Below, piece by piece: positions 13,101-25,077 of a DNA stretch of 64,000 nucleotides. A program made the position numbers and the translations under genes. The notes beneath the pieces are model-generated. The model worked only from the letters and a program-made list of their open reading frames with translations. It made no database searches and was not told the DNA's origin. This DNA comes from Rhabditophanes sp. KR3021 (lineage: Eukaryota; Nematoda; Chromadorea; Rhabditida; Alloionematidae). Within the stretch, counting starts at the first letter, position 1. Every line of letters starts with the position of its first letter. The stretch is taken from assembly GCA_963281155.1 (NCBI GenBank), contig CAUJLY010000001.1:992001-1056000 (forward strand), written 5' to 3'.

Positions 13101-14333
13101 GATCTTTTCCATGAAAATATTGGAATAGCTTTTAAGAAGATAAGCGGCATCAACCAATTGAATGTAATGGAGGACGGTATGTTGCCTTTGAAAGAACGAG
13201 TATCAAAGATATGTACTTATGTTGAGATTAATTTGAAGGTTTTATTTAACTTGAAAAAAGGTTCATCCATCAACGTGCCTGCTTATTATCGAAGCTTATT
13301 TGAAAGTGTTGCGTTGTGGTGCAGAGAGAATAAGAACAAAGCAAGTGAAAATGTTAATTTTGGTACTATTACAACCAAATTACTTGACTTGACTCCATTG
13401 GAAGATAAATATGTGTTGAGAGAAATAGTAGAACAAATCAAAGCTTATGTAGATCAAAATTCAGGACAACATTTTGCTTGTATTTTGCCTGATTTTGAAA
13501 ATTTAGAAGTCAATTTTGTGAATGTGCCTTCGCGCAAATATCAAATTGAACTCTTGAACTTACTGCTCAAGTCAGAATACCTTAAGAAATCAACTAAATT
13601 CTTCGTAGAATGCGACATCAACTTAAACCTCTGCCTAGACATCCGTCGCCGTATCCTCTCCAACTTCGGCGACACCAAACACTTCAGCCATTCAGAATAT
13701 GTGGTCGGAACCTTCCTCCACCAACTCCTTTACATCCAACTAGTAGACTCCGAAAAGAAAACCCTGATAGAAGACATCGACGTCTACCTGACAAAAGCAT
13801 GTACTCTCACCACCGAAATCTCAACAGAATTAATGGTCCCACTTTACTATTACATCAAACATGTTGTTTCTTTTATTGGACAAAAAGATAATTGCAGTAC
13901 AAGATTGAGACTACTAGAAGAGTTGATAAATAAAGTCAAGTTTATCCTGAATAAAATGCCTGTTCCGGGAATGCTTTCATCTGTTGGCAATTTTATGAGG
14001 AAGGTTATTAGTGGCGGGGGAAATGGTGGATTTCCATATTATTTCTTCTTTAGTGGGGTTATTTTGTTCTTGAAAGGACAGAGGTTGTCGGATGATGTCA
14101 GATTGCCGCCGAGGTATCAGATTCAGAAGTCAAAGTTGGCCGAGTTTCAAAGTTTGGTGGCCAAGAATCCGATCGGAGAAAGTAAGAGGCCCATTGATGC
14201 GGGTGATTTCACCCAATATTTTGATAAGACTTTTAGCAAGCAAACAACTTTGGCGGATGCTGGAGAGTTTTTTATTAAGCTGTATGATGCTTTGGCGATA
14301 AAGACACTTACAAATGGGATTTCCAAAAAATAG
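7178..14333 (+). CDS. epg-5: EPG5 homologue, autophagosome-lysosome fusion tether
   Basis: Very large protein (about 2,350 residues) that aligns end to end with my recollection of EPG5. The basic N-terminus starts MEAVRKPKVKERPSR. Family landmarks include the acidic EDEEEFLII loop followed by LVLLLTQFQFAQFIG, the segment LVMILSEGLDNY...FVRQI, and LPLGAVLLIDIYRIYF. In animals EPG5 is a RAB7 effector that helps autophagosomes fuse with late endosomes and lysosomes. The long frame opens at 7380, so the short first exon must be joined to it in phase 1. The 3' splice site is TTTAG at 7388-7392. The 5' splice site is uncertain: GTATAT at 7365 gives a 28-bp intron, and GTGAGT at 7248 gives a 145-bp intron. 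Both are in phase. The remainder is one exon. Confidence 0.9.
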
Positions 14334-15230
14334 AGATCACAATACGAGATTTTACATATGTATATATAAATTAAACAATCCATCTTTAACAACAAACAAA
14401 TAAATTATATTTATGAAACTTTATCACCCACCACCTGTCACCCTACAATCGTCTAAAAAGATATGTCCCCGCTATTAAAATAAAGACAATAAATTAAACA
14501 CATCCCATCCAACCAAAACAACACCTCCTGTCTCACTTAGCGAGTCTCATCAAATGCACCACCAACCATCTCCTACTAATACCACTTTTTTAATCTAGAT
14601 GAAAAGGACAAACACATTTGCAACAACATATACATAGTTTACAATAATAATTTGTTCTTTGTCTGTAATATAGTTCAATTAGAATGCAAGTGATATGAAT
14701 CTAGATGACACTTTTTTATGTTTCATTGCCTTGGTTATAAAGAAGGCAAACTTATTTGGATTTTGAGGTGATGATAGAGAGTGTAATGTATTTATTTGAT
14801 GCTTATTTAATTAATATAATGGTGCCGCTTTCTTTTGAAAAAGTCTAATTGGTAGCTTTTTTATTAACAATAAATAAATTATTATATCCTTTTGCCATTC
14901 ACCACATAAGTGTTTTAACATAAAAAGAAGCCTCCTTTTAACTTAAAAAGTATGCCTGCCCTAAAGTCACCCCCTCCTCTCTCTTTCTAAAACATTTCTG
15001 AATAAATTTACTTGAAACACTAACCACAAAATTCATACTAACACAGCAGCTTCTATAAGACATACATCCCCAAAACTTTGAATAGGAAGTTATTTGTAAA
15101 GGCCTAGACATAAACAACATTCTTTCTTCTTTGCTATATCTTCCGACATGTGGTTGTGGTACTGTTTTTATTGATGTTTTTTGTGTTGATAAAAATGTTT
15201 ATATTGAACTGATACATATTTATAGGAAGG
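14334..15230. other. intergenic, no gene seen
   Basis: AT-rich spacer between EPG5 and the SLC44 gene with only short random frames. The end (TTTATAG at 15219-15225, six bases before the next ATG) looks like a trans-splice acceptor. Confidence 0.5.
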
Positions 15231-17527
15231 ATGGTTGATTCCAGTCATCTGTATACTTCGCTCGGCGACCAACCCAAACAGGTCCATTTTGATGCCAACA
15301 AAACTGCTACTACCCCTATTTTACAAGACAAACAAGGTAGCAACGTTTTGAGACCAAACATCGTCTTGGCTACTCCTAGACAAAGAACAGATACATGTTT
15401 TTTGTATTTCTTTGGTCTTTTTATGGTGGTATGGTTAGGATTAGCTTTTTATAGTAAGTGTCAATTAAATATTAATGAATCATTTTTTGATGTTGTTTAG
15501 TGTATACAACTGGAAATGTTAATAAAAAGTCACTTACTCCACATGACTCAGAAGGGAGAATGTGTGGGGAAATAGGTGATGATTACGACTTTAGTAACAA
15601 ACAAAATCTCATTTTCTTTGATATGGTCAAATGTATATCGGTTAATAGTCTTGTCAACAAATGTGAAACTCCCCAAGTTTGTGTTGAAACTTGCCCAGTC
15701 AAGAATTTTATTTATTCTCAAATTGAAGGTCTACCCTGGGAGAAAGTAGATAAATCTGAGATCGTTTGCATTGATAATAAAACAAAAAATTCAATCAAGA
15801 GTTATGGTGACTTTCTAAAAGCTATCCGAACAAACTTATGCTCCGCTTATCTCCTCAAAAGTGTAAGTTTATTCGGAAGGTGTGTTCCTGTTTCATTCAA
15901 AACTAAAAAACATGAGACTGACAAGGTTGAAGATGTCAAAGAATTGGTTGTGAATCATGGGGATAAGTTAAAATTATTGGCTGGTATTCATAAATTGCCG
16001 TCGATGGTTGAGACTATTAAGGAAAATAAGAGTTTTACTCTTCAATTAATTGAAGATTTGTGGAATTCTTACAATATAATTTTATTTGGTTTTGGCTTGT
16101 CTGTACTTATAGCTGGAATTTACTTGAATTTATTGAAATATCTTGGCGGTCTTATTATTTATATTTCAATTGTGACGACATTGCTAGTCTTATTAGGTAC
16201 TGCTATCATTTGCTTCTATCAATGCACAGCTTTGACAACTTCCACTCTAGAACAACCAATTCCATTGGATATCAACTTTTCTAATTTCATGGATGATCCT
16301 GATGCGTGGAAATACGGCTCAATTTTCTTTTCTGTCATTTTCATTATCTTCTTGTTTTTATGTCTTTTCATGAAGAAAAGAATCAAGTTAGCTTTCTTGA
16401 TGATCAATGAAACTAGCAAAGCTGTCCGAAAAATACCGGGAGTTTTTATTTTACCAGTAATTCCACTTCTTATGAATGGTCTCTTCTTAATGATCTGGGT
16501 TGCTTTATCTTTCCGAATCCCACATCATGGAACTGAAATGTGCCAAATAAAAACTTATTCATTTGGAGGTGATTTTATTTCAGCTGAAACTTGTGATTGT
16601 TCCCTTGCCGTTGATATAGATTCAGAATGCAAGAGAACTGATTTTAAAGAATCATCAGCAGTCAACTGGTACTTCCAATCATTCAATCTATTTTGCTTCT
16701 TTTGGGCTTCTTGTTTCGTGTCCGCTTATCATGACATGGTTTTGGCTGGTGCTTTTTCTGTTTATTATTGGACTTTCAATAAGAAAGAAAATTTGCCTAA
16801 AACTATTGTCAAGGATTCTTTGAGAAGAACAACAAAATATCACCTAGGAACAGTTGCAATGGGGTCTATTATGATTGCATTTGTTAAATTTTTGAGAGCT
16901 ACTATTGAGGTTCTTCAAAAATCATTAAAGGGAAGTAAAAATAAATTTTCCAGATTTATTTATACAATGTTGAGATTTTTCTTTTGGATTTTGGAGAAGT
17001 TTTTAAATTTTCTCAATAAGAATACTTATGTTATTGTAAGTTTAGCCGATTAATAATTAAATATCAAAATGTTTCAGACCGCTATTCACGGCACCCCATT
17101 CTACACCTCAGCAAAAACAGCCGTTAAACTGATCTTCAAGAACCTAGTCAACTACCAAGTCGTAGATTGGGTCACCACAATTTTACTATTCTTCGGCAAA
17201 CTAAGCATCTCCTTAATATCCGGCGGAATGACACTATACTACGTAACTCAATGGGAAGAAGGCAGTCTAAATGACCAACTGAATTATTGGTTAACACCGG
17301 TCCTGGTCGTTATCTTCGGCAGTTACTACATCGTAGATCTGTTCTTCGATGTTTACGCATACGGAGTCAGTGCACTCTTCATGTCCTATATGGTTGATTG
17401 TGAGATGAATGATGGGTCAGATGAGAAGCCTTATTATATGAGCAAAAAATTACTTAAAAGAATGAAGAAGGGTCATGGTTCGGAGGGTGATGATAGTGAA
17501 AAGGAAATGGTGGAAATGTCTGAATAA
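15231..17527 (+). CDS. chtl-1: Choline transporter-like protein, SLC44/CTL family
   Basis: Three exons, 15231-15453, 15501-17035 and 17078-17527, with 47-bp and 42-bp GT-AG introns that keep frame. A short cytosolic N-terminus leads into a first membrane helix (CFLYFFGLFMVVWLGLAF). A large Cys-rich extracellular loop follows (SEGRMCGE, VCVETCPVKNF). Many membrane helices then lead to the family's most conserved C-terminal block: FLNKNTYV, then AIHGTPFYTSAKTAVKL, then the DLFFDVYAYGV region. CTL proteins are multi-pass plasma-membrane or mitochondrial carriers for choline and ethanolamine. The acidic C-terminal tail is family-typical. The orthologue-level symbol is a best guess. Confidence 0.88.
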
Positions 17528-18450
17528 ATGAGCTTGCTTTTTGAATCTCACTTTTTTTGTCACTTTATATTATTTTGGAGATTGCTTTATTTTATATGAT
17601 TATGTTAATAAATTGCTAGATGTATGTAAATAATTGTTTTTATTCAATCGACGTCAATGACTTATTTAAATACAAAACAGATCAAAATTTGTATGCACGC
17701 ATAGTTTTATTACTAAAACATATTATACATGCTCACGATATGGTCTAGGTAATGTTGTTTGTCATAATTGCCGTGGAGCTTCAAACTTTATATCAAAAAG
17801 ATGAGTAGGGTGTTATTTATTAACGTGCTACAACCAAATAACAAACGTTTTTGATGCAATTTAAATCACAATTGGCATCAGACTTAATATTCAAATTCAA
17901 GGATAGATTTAACACATTTATTTAGAAGAATTATTTATTAAGGTTTTTATAATACTATATGTATTATTACATAGACGATAACACAGTCAAAATGAATTAA
18001 TTAAAAAATAAAATTCACGCATTAAGTGAAGGCAGATGGATTACATAAATATCAATTGTTAAGACTTTAACCGAATTTAAATGTTTATATTGCAACATAT
18101 TCAAGCTCATAATATCATCAGTAATCTCATATTGAATCCAATTCAAAAATAATTTGAGTAAATATTAATTTAAATTTCAAGCATACCATTCAATAAATGC
18201 TAAATTGATTGATTGCATGCCAAAGTTAAAGATCACACGGCCTACACATTTTTAAAAGCATGTAAATTTTTTCAAATCGGAGAAATGATTTGACATCATT
18301 CATTTTATTAATATAGTAAACAAAATAAATAAGATTTTAATTAAATGTCCAGACAGTTAACTTTTCCAAAATTTGAATTTAAAATGTCCAACATTTGCAT
18401 TTAAAACGTCCATAAAAGAAGAGGAAAACATTTTATTTTTAATTTTAATA
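17528..18450. other. intergenic, boundary of conserved and accessory regions
   Basis: AT-rich sequence without a convincing frame. Upstream lie conserved single-copy genes; downstream lie chemoreceptors, orphans and relics. Confidence 0.45.
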
Positions 18451-18802
18451 ATGTCTTTTTTTATCATTACCTTCATCGTTGCAGTTACCCTTTGTCAATT
18501 TAATTGTGGAGACCGCTCAAAAAAGAAGAAGGCCAAGTCTGGGAAGCTGAAAGAAAATCATCAGGCATAGAAACGGCAAGACTTCCAAGCAAACATGTAT
18601 CTGTTTCAACATCACATATGAAGTACCTGTCTCGCCCTCACACCTGAAAATACCTACTGCGCCAGTCAAAGTTCACAGCAAAGAACGTAAATGTTCCTTG
18701 AAAACTATTGAATTAAACTCAGCACATTTGCAGGAAAGGATTGATGCTGGTATGAGTGATGCAGCTTCTGTACAGGAAGATCGAAAAGCTGCCGTCGTCT
18801 GA
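18451..18802 (+). pseudogene. small secreted/membrane protein relic, two frameshifts
   Basis: A hydrophobic start (MSFFIITFIVAVTLCQFNC from 18451) leads into a Lys-rich stretch. A natural-looking peptide then continues in a second frame (RKSSGIETARLPSKHVSV, about 18555-18630) and again in a third (VPVSPSHLKIPTAPVKV, from 18627 to the TGA at 18800-18802). The first two segments share a frame boundary near 18555 and the last two near 18625, each explained by a single-base indel. No plausible introns fit. The family is not recognised. It could instead be an intact gene with two assembly errors. Confidence 0.45.
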
Positions 18803-19167
18803 TTATGTAAACATAAGTTGCTTCTTAATATAACTTGTAACTTATCTAGTAAAATTTGGTAGCTGCTAATAAGTTGATACTTTTTAATAATTCTTAATTT
18901 TTGTATAGCGAAAGTAATTAAAAGCAAAACAGTTGATAATCAAAAATGACTTTCTGTTTATCATCATACAACATTTTATAATTTAATTAAATATTGTCTT
19001 TCAAATCATTGTTAAATTAATGATTAATTTTTTATAAGCAACTGATGTTATTGCTATATGTCCATCTATTTCATCATCTTTCCAAATCAAAATTGGATTA
19101 TAGTTGTTAATATAATCGAAAGTAATAATACTTTATCCACAATTTGGAATGAAGTAATGATGGTAGT

Positions 19168-19330
19168 GCAAAGCCCCACTTCTGACTTTTAGACGCAGAG
19201 TATAAAAGGTATACTAAACAAGACTAAGACAGGTTAAAAAACCTCAATTAAGGTTAGTAGCGTTCAGAATTCTATATGAATTTTGCTTGCAAATTTTGGA
19301 AAGAGGCTTCAAAAAGTTTCTGATAAACAT
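19168..19330 (+). repeat. copy 1 of a diverged ~165-bp direct repeat
   Basis: Begins GCAAAGCCCCACTTCTGA, includes GACGCAGAGTATAAAAGGTA and AGAATTCTATATGAAT, and ends in a TTTTGGAAAGAGGCTTCAAAAA motif. The same order of motifs recurs 247 bp downstream at roughly 80 percent identity by eye. Both copies carry a TATAAAAGG core. Confidence 0.7.
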
Positions 19331-19414
19331 AATTTCCAACATATCATTTATTTGTTATTCACAGGCACATTTATATAAGCATAGTCTGTCGTGTGCAATA
19401 TCTCGTTAGTCAGA

Positions 19415-19575
19415 ACAAAGCCCCACTTTTGATTTTAAGACGCAGACTATAAAAGGTATGCTAAACAAGGCTAAGATGGTTTAAAACAAACCCATTTAAG
19501 GTTGGTAAACTTCCAGAATTCTATATGAATACTGTTTGCAAATTTTGGAAAGAGACTTCAAAAATCTCTAATGAA
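19415..19575 (+). repeat. copy 2 of the ~165-bp direct repeat
   Basis: Matches copy 1: CAAAGCCCCACTTTTGAT, GACGCAGACTATAAAAGGTA, AGAATTCTATATGAAT, GGAAAGAGACTTCAAAAAT. The copies differ at scattered positions, so the duplication is not recent. Confidence 0.7.
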
Positions 19576-19905
19576 AATTAAACTGCCATATTATTCATTT
19601 GGCAAAACTCAATTGTTTATTATCAAAGTTAAAATACACTTTTACTAAATATTAACGCAGAATAGATAAATTTAAATGCGGAGTTCATGATTATAAAATA
19701 TAATGTATTTATACACGTCTGTTCGAATTACAATTTATTAATTAAAAAGAGAAATATAATGAGTTAAACTTAGTAGATAAAGTACAAAGCATCAAATGAT
19801 TTTTTTATTGTTAAAAAGAAACCTTATAAAAACAAATTAAAGGCCAAATGATGAGATTGTAGAAGTAGTTGATTTGTTAGGTGGATAATACAATTTTAAA
19901 AGTAT

Positions 19906-20537
19906 TTAAAACCAGCATTTGTATTCGGGTAAATAGTAAACAGAGTAATATTCAAGTTCATCATGGTTATTGCATTCATGTTCATCGTGCCATTTGTGAT
20001 CAATCCCATTGTGGATTATCTGCTTAGGTTTATCTTGGTACTTGAATTGATCGTAAGTTCCATTAGTGATAGCAACCTGTTTTAATTGTTCGGCTTTTTC
20101 TTCATCCATCTGAACCTTCGCTGAAGATTTGATAAGATCTTGTATCAAAGATACACATTGAGCAATTTTTTGCAGAGCGATTCTTTTATAATCAATGCAA
20201 ACTAACAAGACATGTAGTTTTTCTTGAGGATTCATTACAATGTCCGTTTCCCTGCGAGGAGAACCTTGCCCACGAATGAAAATTCTTGTTCCTGTTTTGT
20301 TCTCAAGTTTCTTGATAGATGATCCACGTGGGCCTACAATTCTCCCAACCACATTATTGTATTTGCTGTGTGTTTGAAGGTAGATTTTTTCTTCCACTCT
20401 CTGAATATCCATATTTTCTGAATTTAGTGTTGAACTGTAATGAGACTGTAATTCAAAACATTAGTTTATGATTAAGATAAAAATGAACTTACTTTTCCAT
20501 TTGGAATCAATTCAGATGCGTTTAAGTATTGAAGCAT
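19906..20537 (-). CDS. KH-domain RNA-binding protein, STAR/GLD-1/quaking-like
   Basis: Two exons, 20537..20493 (MLQYLNASELIPNGK) and 20445..19906, joined across a 47-bp intron in phase 0. The protein is about 194 residues. The core is a single KH domain with NNVVGRIVGPRGSSIKKLE, whose GPRG loop and following TGTRIFIRGQGS strand resemble the maxi-KH of GLD-1, ASD-2 and quaking. The expected role is single-stranded RNA binding and control of mRNA translation or splicing. The Qua1 dimerisation domain is not obvious; only a short N-terminus precedes the KH. The C-terminal tail is short and rich in His, Asn and Tyr, so this is a reduced STAR-like protein. Confidence 0.8.
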
Positions 20538-20810
20538 GGTGTTCTTGTTAGTTGAAGTGGATAAAGCTTTTAAAGCTTAATTGTGATTGCAATTATTATT
20601 TGACACATATATAGCCATTTTAATCTATCTTTCCAGATGCTTGGATTACAGATTAGCATCCAAAATGTTGAGATGTGCATTTCAAATCGCATCAAAGATG
20701 TTAAGGTGTGCATTCCGTCTAACCATTTTACATTGATGATCTATGTAGATGCACATTTGATGTGCTTTTAAGATATTCTATCCACATTTGAGAAAACACT
20801 TCCACAAAAA

Positions 20811-21791
20811 TCATACTATTACATTCTTTTTACTTGATGCAGCAACACATTTTTGATTTACAGGATTTTTCTTAATTTTTAAAAAAATAAAGAATTCTGT
20901 TCTAATATCTTTGGAAAGTATCAATAAAGTATAGGGAGAAAAAAATATCATTAACATTTCAGAAATAGTATACAGACTTACAATAATTTGATTCTGAAGA
21001 TCCAGTTCGAAAACAAAACTTATAAAACTTATGATTTGCATAAAAAAAACTAAACATATTGTTATAAAATGAACTGCAGAATATTTAACAAATATCATTT
21101 CAGTTTTAGATTCAGTTCCGATCGAAAGCTTTTTCAGTTTTCGTATTAGCTTAATATTCAAAACAGATGTAATTACAATTGATAATGCATAGGAAAAGCT
21201 GACAAAGTATTGAAATTCATAAACTTTTGTGTATTTATTTAAATTTAAACGTATGTTCTTAGTTGCATCTATCCATTCATAATATATTGAATATTTAGAA
21301 TAGCAAATAAATATAATTGTGGGAATGATAAATGGCCAACTCATAATTAAGAATAACTTCCAACCACTAAATAAATTTAAATACAGAGTTGGCAGACAAA
21401 TAGCTGAGAAACGATTGAATGCGGTATTGATGGCTAATAACGGCATAATTATTTTTAAGCAAATCATAAGTATAAACATTTTTCCAAATATGTTTAATGG
21501 ATTTAAAAATTCTATATAAAAGTTTTGTAAGATTCCATTTATAGGGATAAAAATGAGTATGTAGTTTTGTAGGATATATATAACGTCAACAATGGCATTG
21601 ATTACAAACATAAAATAAAAATGCATTGTAATGTTTGAATCCTTGGTTAATAGCATTTTGATTATAAAAATGATGAGTAAAATATACAGAATAAGTGAAA
21701 AAGCTTCCATTATAAATACTATTAAAGAAAAATAGTCTTCACCTAAAATAAAATGAATAAAAATAGTCAAGAATAGTTACTTGCCTTTCAT
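20811..21791 (-). CDS. Seven-transmembrane chemoreceptor, Srv/Srg-like
   Basis: Exon 2 (21742..20811) encodes seven hydrophobic helices, with NRFSAICLPTLYLNLFSGW after helix 3. That pattern is typical of Srv-like nematode receptors of the Srg superfamily. The frame also runs upstream to an ATG at 21770. However, the better start is probably a 7-nt first exon (21791..21785, ATGAAAG) joined through a 42-bp intron with a GC donor (GCAAGTAAC...ATTTTAG) to GT-GAA-GAC, giving MKGEDYF. Expected at cilia of chemosensory neurons. Family placement rests on motif resemblance only. Confidence 0.7.
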
Positions 21792-22473
21792 TTTGATCTG
21801 AAGTATAACCTAATATACTTGATAATTAAAAACGGTTGAAAGAGTTAGCAATTTTGCTGTTTCAGTTTAACGTTGTTATTGAAAATAATTAGGATATAAT
21901 TTTATAACTTACAAAATATTATTAATGGTAAAAATGTAAAAACTGTCAGCTATAAATATCTTAATTACAATTTTATAATTTTCAATAATATTTTGGCTGA
22001 TGAAAATACAAAAACTGGAGGTACCATTGTCTTATTGTTTATACATTCTTATTATTATAAAAGTTTAGTATAAGAATATGAGATATTTTTGTTTATTTAA
22101 TTAAAAATCTGTTTTCTTATCAATGCTTTTGGTGTTAATTATATTGTCCTGACGTCGGAATGCTCTGTCATTAAGAAGTCTTTTTTCTATATAAAACAAG
22201 GCAAATATATGTACTGTTCGAAATATACCCAAAGCTTACCTAATTTATGAATGTCTCGAAATTGAAATATCCGAAGCTTATTTAAACAAATCACAAAGAA
22301 ATCCCGGTGCAATTAATTGCAATGTTAAAACCATTTCACGTGAATTGATTTATTAATATTCATTGGCATATCTTTTGTAACAGCATTTCTGATAGGTTTT
22401 TTAGAATCGACATCAGTACTGTCCCAATATCTGATATAAGATGCAAACTTAAAGAAGACATTGATCCAACATG
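21792..22473. other. intergenic between chemoreceptor genes
   Basis: AT-rich. I see no coding frame or structured RNA. Confidence 0.5.
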
Positions 22474-23502
22474 CTAATTAAGTTGTGTTTTTTTAAGGTT
22501 CCAAGAATCATAAACATTTTCTTGCATTATGCCAGCTTCATTTCGTCGTAATTCTCTATCAATCAAATGGATGGGCTTGATTATCTTTAGTGGTTCAATT
22601 ATTGCCGGTCTCCTATGACAACAATTAAGTAATTTAAAAATTCTTTTAATTAAGGTTGCAACTGGACAACGTTCTTTCAAAAAAAAATATACCCCATAAA
22701 AACAAGCGAAATCTCTAACACCGTAAACAGCATGATAGAAAAAGATGGTTGTTTCAGAGTAGCCAAAATTATAAGTCACTATAATCATGAGAATGTTTGT
22801 GCAAGCATGTAGTCCTAGACATAAAGACATTAATGTAATGGTTCTTTTGATCAAGATAATGTTTTCCTCAATTTGAAATCTTTCAACCACAGATTTTTTA
22901 TCATTTGCGGTGGACGCCTTTTTTAGCATTATGTTTGTTTTGAACAAAATAAAGTAGATAAGGATCATTGGTAAACCAATGAAGATGTTCATGTAATCAT
23001 CTATTAAAATAGTAATGCCGTCTGATCTTTTTTCTTTTTCAATGGCAAATGCTGTTACGAAGATAAATAAAATAATTGCAGCTAGTGGAAGTGAATTTCT
23101 TTTGCGATCGTAGTCTCCTCTTGACAAGGTAGCATAGATTCTTTCAATCATGATAGTTGCAATGGCAAATCGAGCTGAAAGGTGTGAAGCTCCCCTCAGA
23201 AATTCGATATTTCTTATAATCACATTTTGGTTGTCAAAGAGATTTATATTAAAAAGATAGATTGCACTCAGAATGATGCTCATCAAGATGTCGGCTACAG
23301 CCCGACAAAGGACTGAAATTAAAAAATATCCAAAGCAATACCTAAAGTGCACATGCCAAGTATCTTTCTTCACCAAAATTGCCAATGCAGGTGTCACTAT
23401 GCACAAAAATAAGCATGAAGTAAATGTAGTCAAACAAATAACTATCCAAGGTAAAGCACCCTCGATTTTTATTAAAAATGGTAAAATATAATCCATTGCC
23501 AA
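22474..23502 (-). CDS. Seven-transmembrane chemoreceptor, Sre-like
   Basis: Intronless 342-residue multi-pass protein. Features of the Sre group are ERIYATLSRGDYDRKR at the end of helix 3 and RFQIEENIILIKRT before helix 6. Seven hydrophobic segments are visible. The C-terminal tail is basic and cytosolic (RRPAIIEPLKIIKPIH). Two ATGs lie close together at the start (MAMDYILPF); the first is used here. It lies in a run of same-strand receptor genes (20.8, 22.5 and 23.9 kb) of different families. Confidence 0.8.
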   Translation of the reverse strand: MAMDYILPFLIKIEGALPWIVICLTTFTSCLFLCIVTPALAILVKKDTWHVHFRYCFGYFLISVLCRAVADILMSIILSAIYLFNINLFDNQNVIIRNIEFLRGASHLSARFAIATIMIERIYATLSRGDYDRKRNSLPLAAIILFIFVTAFAIEKEKRSDGITILIDDYMNIFIGLPMILIYFILFKTNIMLKKASTANDKKSVVERFQIEENIILIKRTITLMSLCLGLHACTNILMIIVTYNFGYSETTIFFYHAVYGVRDFACFYGVYFFLKERCPVATLIKRIFKLLNCCHRRPAIIEPLKIIKPIHLIDRELRRNEAGIMQENVYDSWNLKKTQLN

Positions 23503-23896
23503 TTAGTTAGGGTACTTTAATTATCTCTGCTGCTTTTGACAAAGTATGATTCCTCTAATCAACTTTGTCTCTATTTAAACATCTTCTATAGTTGTTTACG
23601 CTATTATTTGTGGTTTAGGTTATTCGGTGAGTAAGTCGAAACATATTTTTATACAAGACATTAAAAGAAATAATAAAATATCAGGTAAATAAAAACACAG
23701 TGCATATTATTCCATGATTTATGATAAATATTATTTTGTTTTTGCATAGTTTTTAAAGGTTTGAGTTGTACATAAAAAGAAGAATGACGAATGACATCTG
23801 AATGTGCCACTTTTGGTTCTGTGTTGCTTTATATTAATCCTTTAGTGCAATTGTTTCAAAATATTATTTTCATGAATAAAAAGTACTAAAAATAGG

Positions 23897-25077
23897 CTAA
23901 ACAACATTAAACTTAGGTGTAACGAGAATCGGAGCTGTAACTGTGTTATGTTTATAGTTAACAACTCTTCCGAAAAAGTGTTCCCACATGTACCGTCTGA
24001 TAGTCGGATTAAAAAGATACGCGATGGGAGCTGTAACACAGGAAGAAATCCACGCCAATTGACTAATAACAACTACAGTAACACCAACGGGAAGCCAATT
24101 CATATAATCATACAAAACTGAAGCCACCATCGTTCCAAACAATATGATAAAACATTGTAAAAACAACAATTTCTGTAAACTTGAAAGCTGGTCCGATAAA
24201 GAAGCTACTTTTATTTTATATAAAAATAGAATCAAATAAAGGGTATATAACGTTCCTAGGCAAGTGATGACGCCGATATTGTTTGAGAGATGAGCAAAAT
24301 TGACATATTCTATTTTGGCTGAAAAATCACCCTCTATACCTACGTATGGACTAGATATAAATAAAATTAATTTACAAAAAATATCAAACAAACTCTACCT
24401 ATAAAACCATGCATAGTCTGAAAAGTATTTATAGAAATTATTAATAATGGGCAGACTTACATTTTGAATTATATAAAACAGGTCTTGAAAAAAGAGGAAA
24501 ATAAGCGCTGTAGATAACGCAAACTGATATCCAAATCCATAGTCTGGAACCATCAAAAAGTCTGTCGCATAATTTTGGGTTGATTATGTCCATGACACGG
24601 GTGAAGCCGAGGACGCAAACCAAAGCACAGTAACCGCACCATTCCATCATAGCAATGCTTCCACAAATATATATTAAGACCGGATTTGTGCAGAAGACAT
24701 CCCCACGAATTGTGAGGTACCCGGTGACATAACTTGATAAAATTAGTGATCCACAGTCCCACAGCCCAATCCAGAACATCAATCTAAACATCTCCATTAT
24801 AAGTTAAATAATCTGCCACAACACCATTAATTGACAGAATCACGCAACCAACACAAAAAAGATACAAAATTAACCTGTAACAATTATATTGCTTCAATTC
24901 CGGACTCCTCAAAGCAAACAAAGCAGGAATATAAAGAATATAAAAGAATACTTCAATTGAAATATAAAAGCAACCTAAAATCACGTTTGGTTCCATTTCC
25001 TTAGTCCATCCATTGTAGTCGCGAGCTTCGCATGTATAATAAGTATGTATAACTTTAGGATCGAAATAAAAAGTCAT
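23897..25077 (-). CDS. Seven-transmembrane chemoreceptor, Srt-like, four exons
   Basis: Exons 25077..24875, 24783..24461, 24417..24399 and 24350..23897 splice in frame with introns of 91, 43 and 48 bp. Joining restores the Srt motifs NCYR-LMFWIGLWDCG, then TRVMDIINPKL after helix 3, then SKYYAWFYSPYVGIEG, then LFNPTIRRYMW near the C-terminus. The third exon is only 19 nt. The N-terminus is MTFYFDPKVIHTYYTCEARDY; the longer upstream frame (to 25236) is not needed. The predicted protein of about 332 residues is a full-length receptor. Confidence 0.8.

Larger units (their letters stand above)
18803..19905. other. intergenic with a duplicated ~165-bp element
   Basis: No coding frame is seen. It contains the diverged tandem copies listed separately at 19168-19330 and 19415-19575. 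Confidence 0.45.
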
